A stretch of DNA of 64,000 nt, taken from assembly GCF_000003815.2 (NCBI RefSeq), contig NC_049987.1, forward strand, positions 10,075,375 through 10,139,374, given 5' to 3'. The notes under the pieces are model-generated. The model had not been told where the DNA came from. It saw only the letters and a list, made by a program, of their open reading frames with translations, and ran no database searches. Shown in pieces: positions 40,701-54,500 of this stretch. Both the position numbers and the translations under genes were made by a program. Source of the DNA: Branchiostoma floridae (taxonomy: Eukaryota; Chordata; Leptocardii; Amphioxiformes; Branchiostomatidae). Within the stretch, counting starts at the first letter, position 1. The number at the start of each line of letters is the position of its first letter.

Positions 40701-41800
40701 CCTAATCGCTATAGAACATACGACTAAATATACAGAACTAAAGTCGATCATTCTAGAATATTTAAACTAGCATTACCTTACCATTTTACACACTAGTCTA
40801 CCTTTACTCAGTCATCTAGACATATGCAATACTATTATACTATAACACATTTACATATTGTTGCAGGGGCCATTCCCACTGGCTTTTTTAGCTAGGGGTT
40901 GCTCCCTAGGACTTTTTTTGGATGAAATTCTGTGTTGATCCACGTGCATTGGCTACTGTGGTACCATATCCTCTCTTAGGATTTTTGTCGAAAATTGCCC
41001 TTGTATCCTTTACAATTACACTCAGTGTGACAAATGGTTGGGCTTTCAGTCGGAATACGTTACAAAGCAGCCAGACGGTCTGTTCTGTTATCATGTAAGT
41101 CGAGTATTTCGTCTTTTTCTTTTGCAAGCCTTGACTTAAGCATGATTCACAAAAGTTATATCCCGTGACGTTAGTAGAGGATTTCTACAGTATCAGAAAC
41201 TTTTCTCCTCTTGGCAAAACGTTGAATGGCTTTAAGTCCAAGTATTGTACAGATCTGTATCTAAATTCAGCCAGTATGTATTGTAATCACCTTTCTATAA
41301 TGCATGCCTTACGAGAAAATGAAATGGGATAAAAGACATGAGTTGATCATACCTTACCAAAGTTTTCTTTTTTTGTATTCTAGACTACAGAAACCTGTTC
41401 ATATTAAACCTACACACATTTTATTAGTCCAGACCATCGAATCACTTCATATCTCTCTCAGCATTCAAAGTAAAGGCGTCATAACTTAAAACCCTCTGCG
41501 ATGGATATACATTGATTGTTGTAAATATATTCCTGTTTTTTAAGTCTTCCAAGTTCAACGATAGAAAGAAACAGTTTAAACCGGAAATAGAATTGTGGAA
41601 CCTGCACTTCACCGATAAGGCAATCTACAATCCTCCGTACGGCACCCATTTTGGCTTGCCAGTGTATTTTTGCTAAGTTTGCTAATTAAGATTTTTCGCG
41701 TGTAACTACATGCGAATACTTTATTTAGTTGAAGCGGCGATCTCTTGCATCGCTAGTAAAAGTTATTGTGCTGGTACATGATAAGCTGTGTTCCTTTCAC
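34751..41800. other. Intergenic, no gene recognised
   Basis: Very AT-rich with only short frames. The frame at 40906-41127 (minus) has no recognised domain. Two weakly similar segments near 38136 and 38338 (TCATG-TTCT-ACTTTCAA) suggest an old local duplication about 200 bp apart. Confidence 0.45.
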
Positions 41801-42243
41801 GAGCCTTGCCTCGGGGGGTACGTTCTCACCCCATTGGTTCCATCGGTCTTTTTATCGCATGATTGAAAACATGCCGTAATGACTTGTCACCGAATTACCA
41901 CGGGCAGAATTTTCATTTCTCCCCCGGCTTCCACGGGATATCCTCGGTGGAATACTAAATGATACCAATCATTTAATGTGAGCCGCCAATATTGGACCTC
42001 ATTAGGGGGTATGCAGTGTAGGTTACGGTACAACACCTCTTCGCAGACCGGCAGACCTGGATCTAGTGCCAGCCAGCAAGGGCAATGGGAAGGAGAGGCA
42101 GTCTCTCTGTGTGGAGATTTAGAGGTCGTCTGCCTGTTCCTTTGGTCTCGGTGACCTCGGCGCCCTGTGAGGCACGGGGTTGAGTTGTTGTCAGCTGCCT
42201 CGGGATACGAGCTGTTCCTATCCCTAGTTTAGATGTCCATCAG
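41801..42243 (+). promoter_or_regulatory. GC-richer upstream region and possible 5' untranslated exon
   Basis: Base composition becomes clearly richer in G+C from about 41810 to 42240, just before the Ig-receptor gene. It ends at CATCAG|GTAATA, a plausible donor at 42243/42244. A strong acceptor (CCCTTTTCTTGCAG) ends at 42348, which would make a 105-bp intron inside the 5' untranslated region. The promoter and transcription start were not located and no TATA box is evident. The exon call is inferred from splice-site quality and composition only. Confidence 0.4.
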
Positions 42244-42348
42244 GTAATATTAAGAGCAGACCGCATGCCTAACGAAAGTTGACTTCAATCGATTTTTGTG
42301 AAAGGACAAATCAAAAGTGATGGGCCCTACCTATCCCTTTTCTTGCAG

Positions 42349-42512
42349 GATCATTGACGTGTAATGTTGAGGAATTATACCTCTCGGCAGTAGCGGATAG
42401 GGAGACAGCCGAGTAACACTGCTCCGTGTGCCGGAGGACAGACTGAAGATGGCTGAACCGACCGTTGCTGTATATACGACCATCACGGGGATACTAAGTA
42501 TCGCCATAGCTG
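42349..42512 (+). CDS. Exon with 5' UTR (42349-42448) and coding exon 1: start and signal peptide
   Basis: A strong acceptor ends at 42348. Coding starts at the ATG at 42449 and runs to the donor G|GTGAGT at 42513 (phase 1). It encodes 21 residues: M-A-E-P-T and then a hydrophobic run ending S-I-A-I-A, which continues V-I-A in exon 2. This fits a cleavable signal peptide. Confidence 0.8.
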
Positions 42513-45500
42513 GTGAGTTACTCTAAAAATCTATTCAATTTAACTTAGATTCCTTGACTGAAAGATGTGTCTAAGTTGCATACATATGTGTAAGGTTCGT
42601 AATCACCATAAAAACATTGATGTTGTTCCTCGTTTGCTCGGGCATCGGTAATACAAATTGGTCTGGCCAAAAATTGGTACGGATCCATCTTTATCACTTT
42701 CATGACCCCTCAATATAATGATGACAAAGGTTTTCTGTTCCTCTATTTATTACATTTATTGTACACTGTACATGGTGAAACATCTGGTGTTTTGGCTTGT
42801 TTTAGGACCCACAGACTCACAATTTACAGATTATGTGAAACCTAAAGAAGATTCACAGTTACAGTATGTCCCTATATGGGATATGACGGTACGTGAGTCC
42901 TTTATGTCCTTTGACAGGCACTGGGATTGTAATCATGAAATATGATACAGTAGGGCGAACCTCAGTAGTCCTATCTTTCACTTCTGCTCAGGGTATCGCC
43001 TGTGCAGCCCTCAAAAAACAAACGCTGCATTGAGATTGATCGAATTAACACTGCGCTGCCGCGGCATTGTCAGGGATTTCTACAGTCATCTTATTTCATC
43101 ACACAAAAATACGTACAGAAACATGCATGATAATTAAACTCGCATATTTTCCCAGTTCAGTGGCTGCTAGCGGTTTGAGACCTCCAGGCAGCAGCAATAC
43201 CGCTGTGCCAAAAGCTTCGCGTGATTTAAACTAATGATCTAGCCGCAATCTAAAGGATTAATAGAACGATAAAAGGGTAGCTGCGGTGTGTTAAATGAGG
43301 ATCTTTGTTTATACTTCAATTTCGTGGTCAGCTATATCTGGTTAAGTCATGCATGGTGGTAATTGGCCATTTTCCGGATCGTTTCGTCGACGGGAATATC
43401 CGGGTTTGGGTTAATGGCATCACGGCGGCAACAGATAACACAGCTAAAACCGGAAACTGGAATATCTGACATCTTCTCTTCCAATGTCCACTATCATCAA
43501 GATACTGATAGGAATTGATTTTCCATCGATTTTGTGATGAGGTTTACCACCTGCCAACCATTGCATGCCATCACAGGGTTTAAAGACAAACGTCTCCAAT
43601 CGTTTTCAATGACAACATAAACTTACTCGAAATTAGTAATAAAAGATAACCGTACAAAGATATTAAAATTGTTGATGATGTGGAAGCACAATTTCTAACA
43701 ACCAGTGAAGTATCCGGCATGAGATAATCATAATCATATTCAATATTCAAAGCCTGTAAGGACAGTCACTAGAACTACTTTTAATCTACAAGAAACATCA
43801 ACATTAACGACGTCTTGGTACTCTCGACATCTTTAGACCCGTACCAAGACCCACATTTCATGGCGGAGTAGTGGCCCTGCTGTGTGGTCGGAAAGCTTTT
43901 ACATTAAACGAGATTATAGATGTACCCTCTGTCCTACACAGGGCCCATTTGGCTGTTATTTCTGTCGGTATTCAAAGAGCATCTCTCGTAAATGGCTATT
44001 GACTAGGAATGAATGGTGATTTTCGGGTCTGCTGATCTCACTGCAGGAGTAAATATGCTTAGTAGCGCCCCTGCCGCTGGCTGCTTTGAGTTCCTCACAA
44101 AATCCATTTATTACAAATGAAATGATAGATTGTGCTGTCAGGAAATGATACAGTCTACCGCCCCTTGAGCTTGGACTCCATTACACATGGCAGCAATAGT
44201 TAGGTAACCACCTGACTGCGCGCGTGGACGTGCGTGCATTCATCAGCAAGCCTCGTGTTTCATCCGATGATACTGAGTTATGGTCTCATACAAAGGGGCG
44301 GCAATACATACGTCTACAACTCACTGCCTTTATCACGGGATATCTGTCTTCTGTTGCAAAATGATGGTTTTAGTCTGTTAATTGCCACGGGCGAAGTCTA
44401 AATGTGTTTGCCCCACATCCACCATGCCCGTATATCCGTCTGTGTGCAGTCTGGCGACCATGATTTGTACGGTGTCAAGTGAGTCACGTGCTCAAAGCAA
44501 TCGCTGCGCCGAATAACTGTTTCTGGACGATAAACCGCTCAGAAAAGAGGTGTAATAGACAATACGATGTGGTATTATGTCTGACGACGGATGCACATGT
44601 TGGTATAGTTTGGTTGGGCGATTCGCTATTTGGTAGTTCCATTGAAGAGATCTGTTGATAACAATCCAGGCCATGGGTAGCAGATGAAACAAACATTTAG
44701 GTACTACAGAGCACAACATGAGGTTGAAATGGACAAATGCATTAAACTACATATACATCATGCGTTTTTGCTCATGCGTGACGAGACAGAACTCGTTATA
44801 TAATAACGCACCGCATATTTTGGTGGCATCACAAAGGAATGCTTATTGAGAAATAGAAACTACCTTAGCTAAAGGAAGTGACAGAACGGCACTAGGGACA
44901 AGAAAAAGCATTTTGTAGGGAAGAATGTAAAGACTACAGGGGGTAGGTATCATGTGTCATCACTGAAGTTTGTGTTTAAGAGCTGAAGACGAAACCATTT
45001 AGCTCTACCTGCTCTTACGTAGTAATTAATAATGAATGACTGGTCACAAGATACAGTCAGGCAATCTTCGTTTATTCTCAATGATAAACGCCTAAGAAGA
45101 TTCCAAGGCCACTCCAAGGTTCTGGGTTACATCACCAATACTGTAATAACATCTCTTCTGCCTTGGCCAGGGACAAGCACAACTTCTCACGAGTAGCGGA
45201 GACTGATTGACACAATAAGAGACAAGGGGTCACAAAGGCTGCTCGGGAAATTCCCTTGTGGACTCCTGGTCTTATTGATAGGCGTGGTGGGTTCTTTAAC
45301 ATGCTCTCCTCAAACACGGAACCTTTATTTATCTCCCTTTCCGAAAGACGTCCCTAACCAAAATAGGAAACTACAGTTAAGTGAGGAATGTTCTGTTAGG
45401 TGCATGTTCCAAGAGAAAAAAGGTTTACTGAACATTTTGAAGGTATGCTGCTGCTCTGTATAACTCCCACGGCACTTATAACTGCGTGACGCGTTATTAT

Positions 45501-48500
45501 ATTCTTAATCCAACAAAATACAAGAAATCAGACTGTGGTAAAAAAATCCCACTGCGGTTGGTAGGTCGTGACCTGCAGGACTAAACTATACCCATTGATT
45601 GAATTAAGTATTAAAGGATATTTATTGGCTACAAGTAGATTGACAATAAAAACCGAGGTCACTAGTGCTCCCCTAGGCAATACAGCCGGCGGACTACACC
45701 ACTTCTTAAATTAAAAATGCTTTTTGTCGAGGCCATTGTAAGGTTGTACGTACCACAGGAATGGGGCTCATGAAAGGCATCAAAACAGCTTTGCCGTTGT
45801 GGAAAAATGACACAAGAATGAAATGCAATGATATAAATGGTTATAGTACAAAATCCAACGAAGAATTGATATTATACCTTTGAAACTATAAAAAGATTCG
45901 TGTTATCTAATGGGCAGATCAAACGCATGAACAGAAGCCAGTCTTAGCTGAATGTATGATTTATGTTTCTTTATGTAGTATCACATCCAGGGAATCAAAC
46001 CAGGTCATGTATCTACTGGGTCAGTTCCTGATCTACTGAACCATCCAGTAAAAAACTCCATAGATATTCCGGTAATCTCCCTGAAAGCAGTCCCATTACC
46101 CCCATGTCAGGAAGATTACAGGTGAGATTATGTTCTCTCAAAGATCATCTGGTGGAAAGCCCTACCTTAGCTGGTGCTGGCCTTCGTTCCCCTGTTGAAG
46201 TCGCTAATCGTCCGTGAAATCCGACCCGCCTTCACGGCAGTTTTAATAGAACGTCATCTACAGATCGGTCTTTGGGATCGATGAGCATGACTCAGTAATG
46301 AAGCGTTGTTCAACTATCATCTTCCCGCCATTTTCTTACAAACCAGAATGAACCTTACACTGTTAGGAGGTACTGAGTTCGAATCCCCTATATGTCCCGA
46401 TGTTTTGCTCTTAGGAAAAGACCATTACACAAATTTACTTAGTCTTAGAGATCAGGAATGAAGCGTTGTTCAACTATCATCTTCCCGCCATGTTCTTACA
46501 AACCAGAATGAACCTTACACTGTTAGGAGGTACTGAGTTCTAATCCTTGACAAGTCTCGATGTTTTACTCCTAGGAAAAGACTTTTACACTAATTTTCTC
46601 ACTTGACCCAGATGTAAATGAGAGCTTAGATTCGACTGGGATCATCCCTCGCGGATAGGACGTTAAATGGGGCTCCCATATTTGAGGACAGGCACACCTC
46701 AAGCACGTCAAAGAACTCATCGTAAAAATGGTGTACTCGTATGTGTTTCAAATAAATCTGTCGAGATATGCCGCTTTTACTCTTCAACTGGCTCTCTACA
46801 AACTTGGAGTGTTGAGGATACGTATACGGGTATGTATAAAAAAAAGCACATTGCATTTGTTCTTCAATGAGAGCTACAAGAAAGTTTCAATCCCACTGGT
46901 GCTAAAACTCAACTCACTCCTCGTGACTTTTCGTTTGAAGGAAACTCTTCTTACGAAATGTATCCGTTCTTCTGGGTTCAGAACCATTGGTCTTCTCTTT
47001 TATCTACCTACCTACCTACCTAGTCCCTTGAACTCCAGGTCGTTGGGGGGACAAGGTAGACATGAAGATCGAGAGTTGCCTCCAGGCATTTTATCTACTG
47101 CACGTCAAACTTAAGAACGTACCAGAGGGACATTTTTCTAATGGTCTAATTATTTTCACTCCTTAGTTGCCTCCCTGCTGAACTTGCCAGACATCCTACA
47201 GCGAATTTACGATCTCATTATACTCTTCCTGAACATAGCGTCTCTCTGAAGTTCACTTTCAACGTCTCGGCGAGTCTTCAACTACCGCACATCAGTGACT
47301 CCCGATAACGACGCACCCCAGCATTGACTGTAATTAGCCAATCCATCTAAGCCTATTCGTATCACAACAACAGTTCACAGCCGTCTAATTTACGGTTTTG
47401 GAGAGGTAATCAACGACTGATTGGCTCCTCTTCAAATAACACAAAAGCTCCTCTCCAAATAGCTTACAGAGAAAACGCACAGGCGTTCAAAGTCACCTCT
47501 AATTGGACCATTTTTCAGTCTGATGTCTAACTTTTAAAGAGTTCTCTGGTTTTCGTCTTGGAAAAAAGGGTTTGTGTCGAGAATGAAGAAAAAGCAGACT
47601 GCAAAGTTGAAATAACGATGAGGGACTCCCGCTTACAAGCTTGTTGTTTATATAACTACCAAGTCCTAATGGTACTAAATTGATGATTCATGAAATGCGT
47701 TAGATATGTCATAAGGTCATGACGTCAATGAACATTTAAGTTAAGGATTGGTTGATAACTAGTAGGTTGTGCAAAACATGGCTCGAAACGTGAGCGCATT
47801 TGCAAATGTACAACCATTCAGACTTAACCTTCTTGGCCCAAACTTAAGCATTGGTGATTGAAGTACAGCACATTAACAACGTTTTGAGTGAGTTCAAATA
47901 CCTATCGTAGAAGTACTTCAAACGAACACTCTTCGAGCAAGAAGAAGAAGCGAGCACTGATTTGTTGCATTGCACTTCGTTCTATTGAGGACAACACAAA
48001 GCAAAATTTTCAACGAAGTAGGAAAACTTGCTCTAGCGCACAACCCATTCCGCAGAGTGTAAAACGCTTCGCGGAAAATTTACTACAAATTGCCTCTTAA
48101 ACCACCAGACAGTCATCTGCTTTAGCTTATTATAGATCACTTCTACCGCCTAACACAGCTTTAAATGTTGAATTACAATCTCTTGGCATTTGGATCTGGT
48201 GAAAACTAAGCTCTACCCCACTATCACCGTGACATATCTAGTAATAGTAATAAAACATGTCTGACACGGTGCCAATAGCTAATGATACCATGTACGCAAT
48301 GCTTCCTTTTTTCAGTACTTACAACTTCAACACTGTTATTACCGCATCCTTCACGGTTCGACGATAGTACCTTTATAAAATAATGTCAATTACCTATTTG
48401 TATTCATCATTGAGACGCTTCATTTAACTGACTCTTCTTCCTGTCCTCGATGAGCCGTTTCATATCATAGAAAAGCGGAGCATTGCAGCACAGGGCAGTA

Positions 48501-51500
48501 CAAAACAGTTCATCATGCCGAGATCTCTCTCTAAGTACGTCCTTTTCATGAACATGTATGATAGAGCGTACCTTATCGTAATGGTTGCTTATCATACGGC
48601 GACCTATGGTATTTAGATTCCATTCCAGGCAGGTTCAGGTCCACCGAGTGTAACAGGGTGCGTATGGAATCTATTGAGAATACTAAATAGCCCGTGGAGG
48701 AGCCAGGTGGCGAAAACATTAAAATTCAAAACCGCTATTTTCTCCCATCGCAGCCACATCTGTCTTGCGATAGTCTTGCAGCTATAAACGGCAGCGTGCA
48801 TAAATTAGATTCTATCATGAGAACTCGCGACAATCCCCTCAAGACGGCTACATAAAGGCCACACATTCTACGCTACATATCTGTATGTGGTGGAGACAGT
48901 TTTCATCACTTATATGATGCTAATCACTAGCTCTTCTTTTTCCACAGTTATAGCGAATTCCACCTTCTACAGAGTCTATCCCGTGTCCACTGCGGTGCTA
49001 GTGGGCCACAACGTCACCATGTTCTGTGCGTTCAACGGTCTGGCAGACGATGACGTCGTCAACTGGCACAAGTACAATCCGTCTGCTGCGTCCAACAACA
49101 AACTGTCCCATGTCTCTTCTGGAACTGTTGTTGGTCCGGAGTTCCGCCGGCGGTTCTCTATAGTCGGGGACAATCGGAGTGGAGAGTTCAACTTGAGATT
49201 GACCAATGCCCAGCCAAAGGACGCTGGGAGCTACAGATGTGGAGTATTTTCTGTCAGGGATGCCAGGGATGCAAAACTCACCGTCATTGGTAGGTTTCTT
49301 TAAGAAAATCTGACATACAATACACAGTCTTTGAGTATAACTAATAAGAAATTCAATACCAAGAATTGCACAGTAAAAAATGAGTAGCAAAATGAATCCA
49401 AATCGATTCAGCTATAACTTATCGACATGCACATTACTTTGATATTCAGCATTAAGATCAGATGAGCATATTGATTTAATCTCCATTGTAATGTCAAGGT
49501 CTTCATCTTAAGATGACAACAGCTGCAATAACCTCCCTATTGAACCCGAAGGACCTGTCTTATTCTAGTCACAATACTGCGCTTATCGCAGAGATGTTGT
49601 CAAAAACCGGCCTGGTCAAACAATAAATGAACCCACAATATTGGGAGAATATTGTGCAGGCATCTGAAAGTAACCCCCCAAATGTTATCCACTTCAATAC
49701 GCACTACATCTCCTCAGGCACAAGCTGTTGCCAAATGCCAAAATGTGAAAAACGTGCATTACTATCGTTTGGGGACATAACAATGCAGTTTTGTCTTATA
49801 GGCTTTACCCAATCCCGTTTACTGCCTTTGCAAAGAGCTCAAAACTCGCATAGTTGATTCAGCAAATGGTTCTCTAGAGCAAAGCGGTTATGTTATTGAT
49901 TTGCTTTTGGCAACCATTGTTCAGAGTTGTTCAGCGTTGATAGATCTCGAGAAAACTACCCACCAAGACGTCAAATAATACCCACGAGGCTTTGTAATCT
50001 TTTTATTACCGGCGAATTTATCTGCTAGTGGGCTAATGTTCCCAAAATCGATACAAATTGCACGCTGTTGTAATATGGCTGGAGAGGGAGCGAGGCAAAT
50101 CGAACACGAGCTTTCCGGAAGGGAACTTTGTGGTCCCCGTGCGATTAATTACGTTCTGACCCGTCGCAGCCAGTCGTCTGTTATCTTTTGTGCTGGGAGC
50201 AAGCGCAAAGAAACACACACTATGCCAAGTTCAATCGAAATCTAATTGGGGTTATCAACTGACTATACGTATAAAACGTCAGCAGCTGGGGAAGTAATCA
50301 ATACACTGTGAGATTTACCAAGACGCTGCGAGAATTACAGGCATTAACAGCTGGTTGTCCTTAGTTTGCTTTTACAAATTGACGCTGTAAGTTTTAAAAA
50401 TATCTTCAAAAGAAAATATGTGCTTTGATCTTCCTTTCATATTTTGGAAGATTACATATGACGTTGCTATTGAAATGTAGCAGTCATATTTTAAAACATA
50501 AGAGAAGCGTAGCATTTTACTCAAATAAGACACACTAGAGGGTTACATATAGTGGCATGATTTGACGTGGAGATATCTTTAAATATTTTTTACACTGGAG
50601 AAGATTTTGTAAGATTACCTTTAACGTTGCTACTAAAATGTAGTAGTCATATTTTAAAACATGAAAGTAGCGTAGCATTTTACTAAAATAAGACACACTA
50701 CAGGGTTGCATATAGCATGAGTTGATGTAGAGATTTTTTTAAATATGTTTTTTTTTACACTGGAGAAGATTTATGTAGCGAAGAAATATGCTTTTCCCCG
50801 GCAATTCATGGACACGTATCTTTACAGTACCTCTACCAAGGCAACCTATTGTACTAGGAGACCTGAATCCTCGGACGGCTGGTAAAAGCCTGATACTCAC
50901 GTGCCGATCGGTAGGGGGCAGTCCTCTCCCACAGCTGGCCTGGTACAACGGCACGCAGAGGATGGACATTCCCGACTCCGCACGGACAGAGGAGCCGTCA
51001 GAAAACAGAGTCTCTCTCGACCTGGTCATCTCATTCCTGACCAAGTGGGACAATGGAGCTAACTTCAGCTGCATCGCTGACCAGGAGTTCCCCAGCGTGG
51101 TACAACCTAAGGTTACGTCAGTAACAATTCGCGTCCAGTGTAAGTGCATGGGCGTAGTATTGCCAGGTTTTTAACTCATTTGATTGTATCTCATCATCTT
51201 TCGTAGAGTCAATGATGTCCCACTTTAAACCTCACTGGTTCTATGGGTAAAGGGGCTCCTTTTTCAGACCACATATGCATGTATAACATTGTATATACAA
51301 GAGCCAATCGTCTGTCACCTCCCTTTAGTGCAGTATTGATTTGTTGTACTTAGCACTGCCGCCAGATGTCGCTGCTGTAGCGTTGCAATGCCGTCCAAAA
51401 CTTTAATGCATAGTTCTTGCAACTACTTCAACACACATGTATCTTCGTCATTTTGGTACACAATATTTAGAATGGAGGCTGCTAAAATACGTTAAGCTAA

Positions 51501-54500
51501 GGAGTACATATCAAACTTAGAATAAGGTAATATATAGGTATGGAATAACATCAGGAAAACGATATTTCTAGACTTTCTATAGAGGGAAAAAAGTAACTAC
51601 AATATGTAAACTTTACTCAGTAATGCGAATGTATTCAAAATCAATTAGTGACATTTCATACGATAAGGCCACAGAAAGCCTTGAATACATTGGCATATTT
51701 GCGCAATATGATATGTGGAAAACGTACAGAACCCAACCGTCCCTATGTCTTTCATCCAGACCCTCCCGTGGTGAAGATGCCGAAGATGTCTGTAGTTGTG
51801 ATAGAGGGACAGTCCGCTAACCTCACCTGTGAGGTGGACAGCAGTCCCGGAGCTTCCTTGAGTTGGTGGAAACTTAAGAAGAACTTTCCAGAAGGACCGC
51901 TGGGGAGGTGTGTACTTTTAAAGTTAACTTGTGAACTTTTTAGCTTAGAATGACTATCATGGAGCCGACAGAACTAAACACATGTCTTTTCTAGCTTAGT
52001 AAAAGAAATTAATACGACAAGTTGATACTGGTGTATCTATATTCGTTCAGCTTTTTGCCCTTAATTCTAGCGCTAAACCGGGGCTCAGCCGGGCTATTTA
52101 CGGAAAATAAAAGTACATCAACAAATACACACATATTATGCCCATGACTCATTTTGAAAAGGTTTTGTGTTTTGTTATATCATTTTTTCCTCACGTTACC
52201 ACAAACTAACCTGCCTAGTGCTGGCTTAGAAATGCTATCCTAGCATCAACGGTGACACAATAATGTCTCATTTGCAAAATCATGCCCGAATTAAGGCTAA
52301 TCAGTGTACAGTCTCAAAGACTAGGAGTAAAAATAGTATAAGATACAATATTATACTATTGTCGTGTCGGGCCTAAATTCTTCTTTGCAGGCAGTGGTAA
52401 ATGAACTGTGCCACATTTTGCATACATCATACTATTCCAAGAGACATTGCAACAGCGACCCCTTGCGACATTTCCAAATATATCATTGAAAATTGTCATG
52501 ATTTCTATTAGTTGAACCATGGACGTTATATAAGGGTACATAACGTCATTGGTTGAACATTCAAGGCATGATCCTTTGCAATTGACAAACACACCTCTGT
52601 GTATCTCTTTACTTTTTTCCTGCAGTGGCACTCTGCTCACATTAACCAACGTCACCCGTAAGGACAGAGGAACCTACCAGTGCAGGGCGATCAATGGGGT
52701 CAAACCAGACGGGTTAGGGACCATGGCGCTGGACGTCAAATGTAAAAAGAGTAGTTGTCTATGACTCATTGTACTCATTATTTTTAAATTGTAGCAATTA
52801 GATTTCTAGCTATATGTAGCTTTTACCGCGGGCCCTAGCGGAGTTTGTGTACAGTGCAGGTTATTTCATTACTTCCTGTTATCTCTTTGTTGCTCGCATC
52901 GTGAGAGGGGATCACTTAAATTCAATTCATATTTTTTGTTACCTTGCTTAAGGTTCCTGATCTTTCTAGCAAATTTTTTGTCTTGAGTAGACATCATTCC
53001 AATTACAGCCGCCATTTTAAATCTCACTCGACCGCGCCACTTGAGCCAAAACGAGGCTGAATATGGTGTTCCCCATCTGTAAGCAATTACCACAATTTAG
53101 GCACGCCATCTTAGTAATGATATAATGTTTCGGCCCTCTAAGGTAGAAAACTGCGATAAATGTGCCAGTCTCGTACTAAGTTATCCTTGCCTTTGGAGTA
53201 CTCAGAAATGCTTCTTGACATATGCACAATTCAGTTAGTCATTCTTTTAAAGTTCTTATACATTTATGTTGTTCCCAGATCCCCCATACATTAGACCCAG
53301 CTTTCCCAAAGAGCAAAGCGTCATCTACGGACAGGGTGTTTTCTCCATGGACTGTCAGGCGGAAGGAAACCCCAAACCACAAGTCAAATGGAGACGAAAA
53401 GACGTCAACATGTTCTTCAACAATCCCATGACGCTCTCCGATGTGGGGTACTTGGAGGAAGGGTTTTATGAGTGCATCGCCAGGAGTGAGGGGTTCAGGG
53501 AAGTCAGGAGAGGAACCTTCATCAATGTCATAGGTACTATCAAACTTTTATATTTCAACGCGATATTTGTTCTGTTTCCAGTCTCATATTAACGTCTAAA
53601 CGCGTTCCCTTTTTAAATCAATTTCATGTTATCAGTTTTAAAGTACCTACATGTATACGGCTTTATAAGACGTGGTCGTTTTCAATAAAGAATTTTTCTT
53701 AAACAAAATATATATGCCATTACTGACTTTTTAAAGTTTAGTTTACTTACAAAATGACATGAGAATAAATTTGACAAACAATCGGATAATGATGATGAGT
53801 TTCTTTTTTTTTACATGTAGCTACACGTTACGCTAAATACTTAAGTCAATCGATCAGTTTCAATTGTCTGCTATCGTTTTGAATAACTGGAAATTACAGT
53901 ACATTGCTATTATGTCTTACCGATACTGTAATCACTTTTCGTGAATGTGACCGTCTGTTTCCATCCAAGGTAGACCGGAAGTCCTGAGCGACTCGTCCGC
54001 CGTGTCGGTTACGGGAGGCGACACCGTGCGGCTGAGCTGCACCATCCTGGCCGACCCGCCGCCGGACAAGATCACCTGGCTGTGGACGGGACCGGGCGGC
54101 GGCGAACAGCGATACGAGGGCGGCAGGAACGGAGACGTCGAAGTCAAGACCATCGTCGAGAACACCATAAGGAGCGAGTTGACTATAAAATCGGCTATGA
54201 ACGCGCACGTGGGGGACTACAGTTGTAAGGCTGTGAACAAGTTTGGCTCGGACCAGAAAGAGTTCAGGGTCTCAGTTACAGGTGCATATATAACAATTCA
54301 TACTTCGCTTTGTCTTTCGTCAATCATGAACTGCTACGTTACTTGTGTAATGCTGATGGTTATCGAACAAGAGATACCATGCAAAGCAATCCAAGACAAA
54401 ACACTTAAAAAACACACTTGTAGTCGGTCAAGATTGTCCAACAAAACTTTTCATAGAAGGTGGACGAAAAGGTGCTTTATGTTGATCACATGTATTTTTT

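Larger units (their letters stand above)
42513..48947 (+). other. Intron 1 of the Ig-receptor gene (6.4 kb)
   Basis: The intron runs from GTGAGT to CCACAG. No further coding exon of matching phase was recognised inside it. It carries a tRNA-like SINE piece (45981-46047), a SINE with a duplicated head (46297-46730) and a short CTAC microsatellite (47003-47022). Long first introns often hold regulatory DNA, but no specific element could be named. Confidence 0.8.

Noticed and set aside
42718-42945. 75-codon frame shortly after exon 1
   Set aside because: It lies inside intron 1 with no acceptor in the right phase, and the splice from 42512 to 48948 restores the frame exactly.
46728-47114. 128-codon frame in intron 1
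   Set aside because: It begins in SINE tail sequence, crosses a CTAC microsatellite and has no domain or phase-1 splice borders matching the gene.
48976-49390. Minus-strand frames opposite the Ig1 exon
   Set aside because: These are antisense shadows of exon 2, whose plus strand encodes a full Ig domain with canonical Cys, Trp and Tyr positions.
53894-54208. Minus-strand frames opposite the Ig5 exon
   Set aside because: The high G+C of exon 7 keeps antisense frames open. The plus strand carries the clear Ig5 signature.
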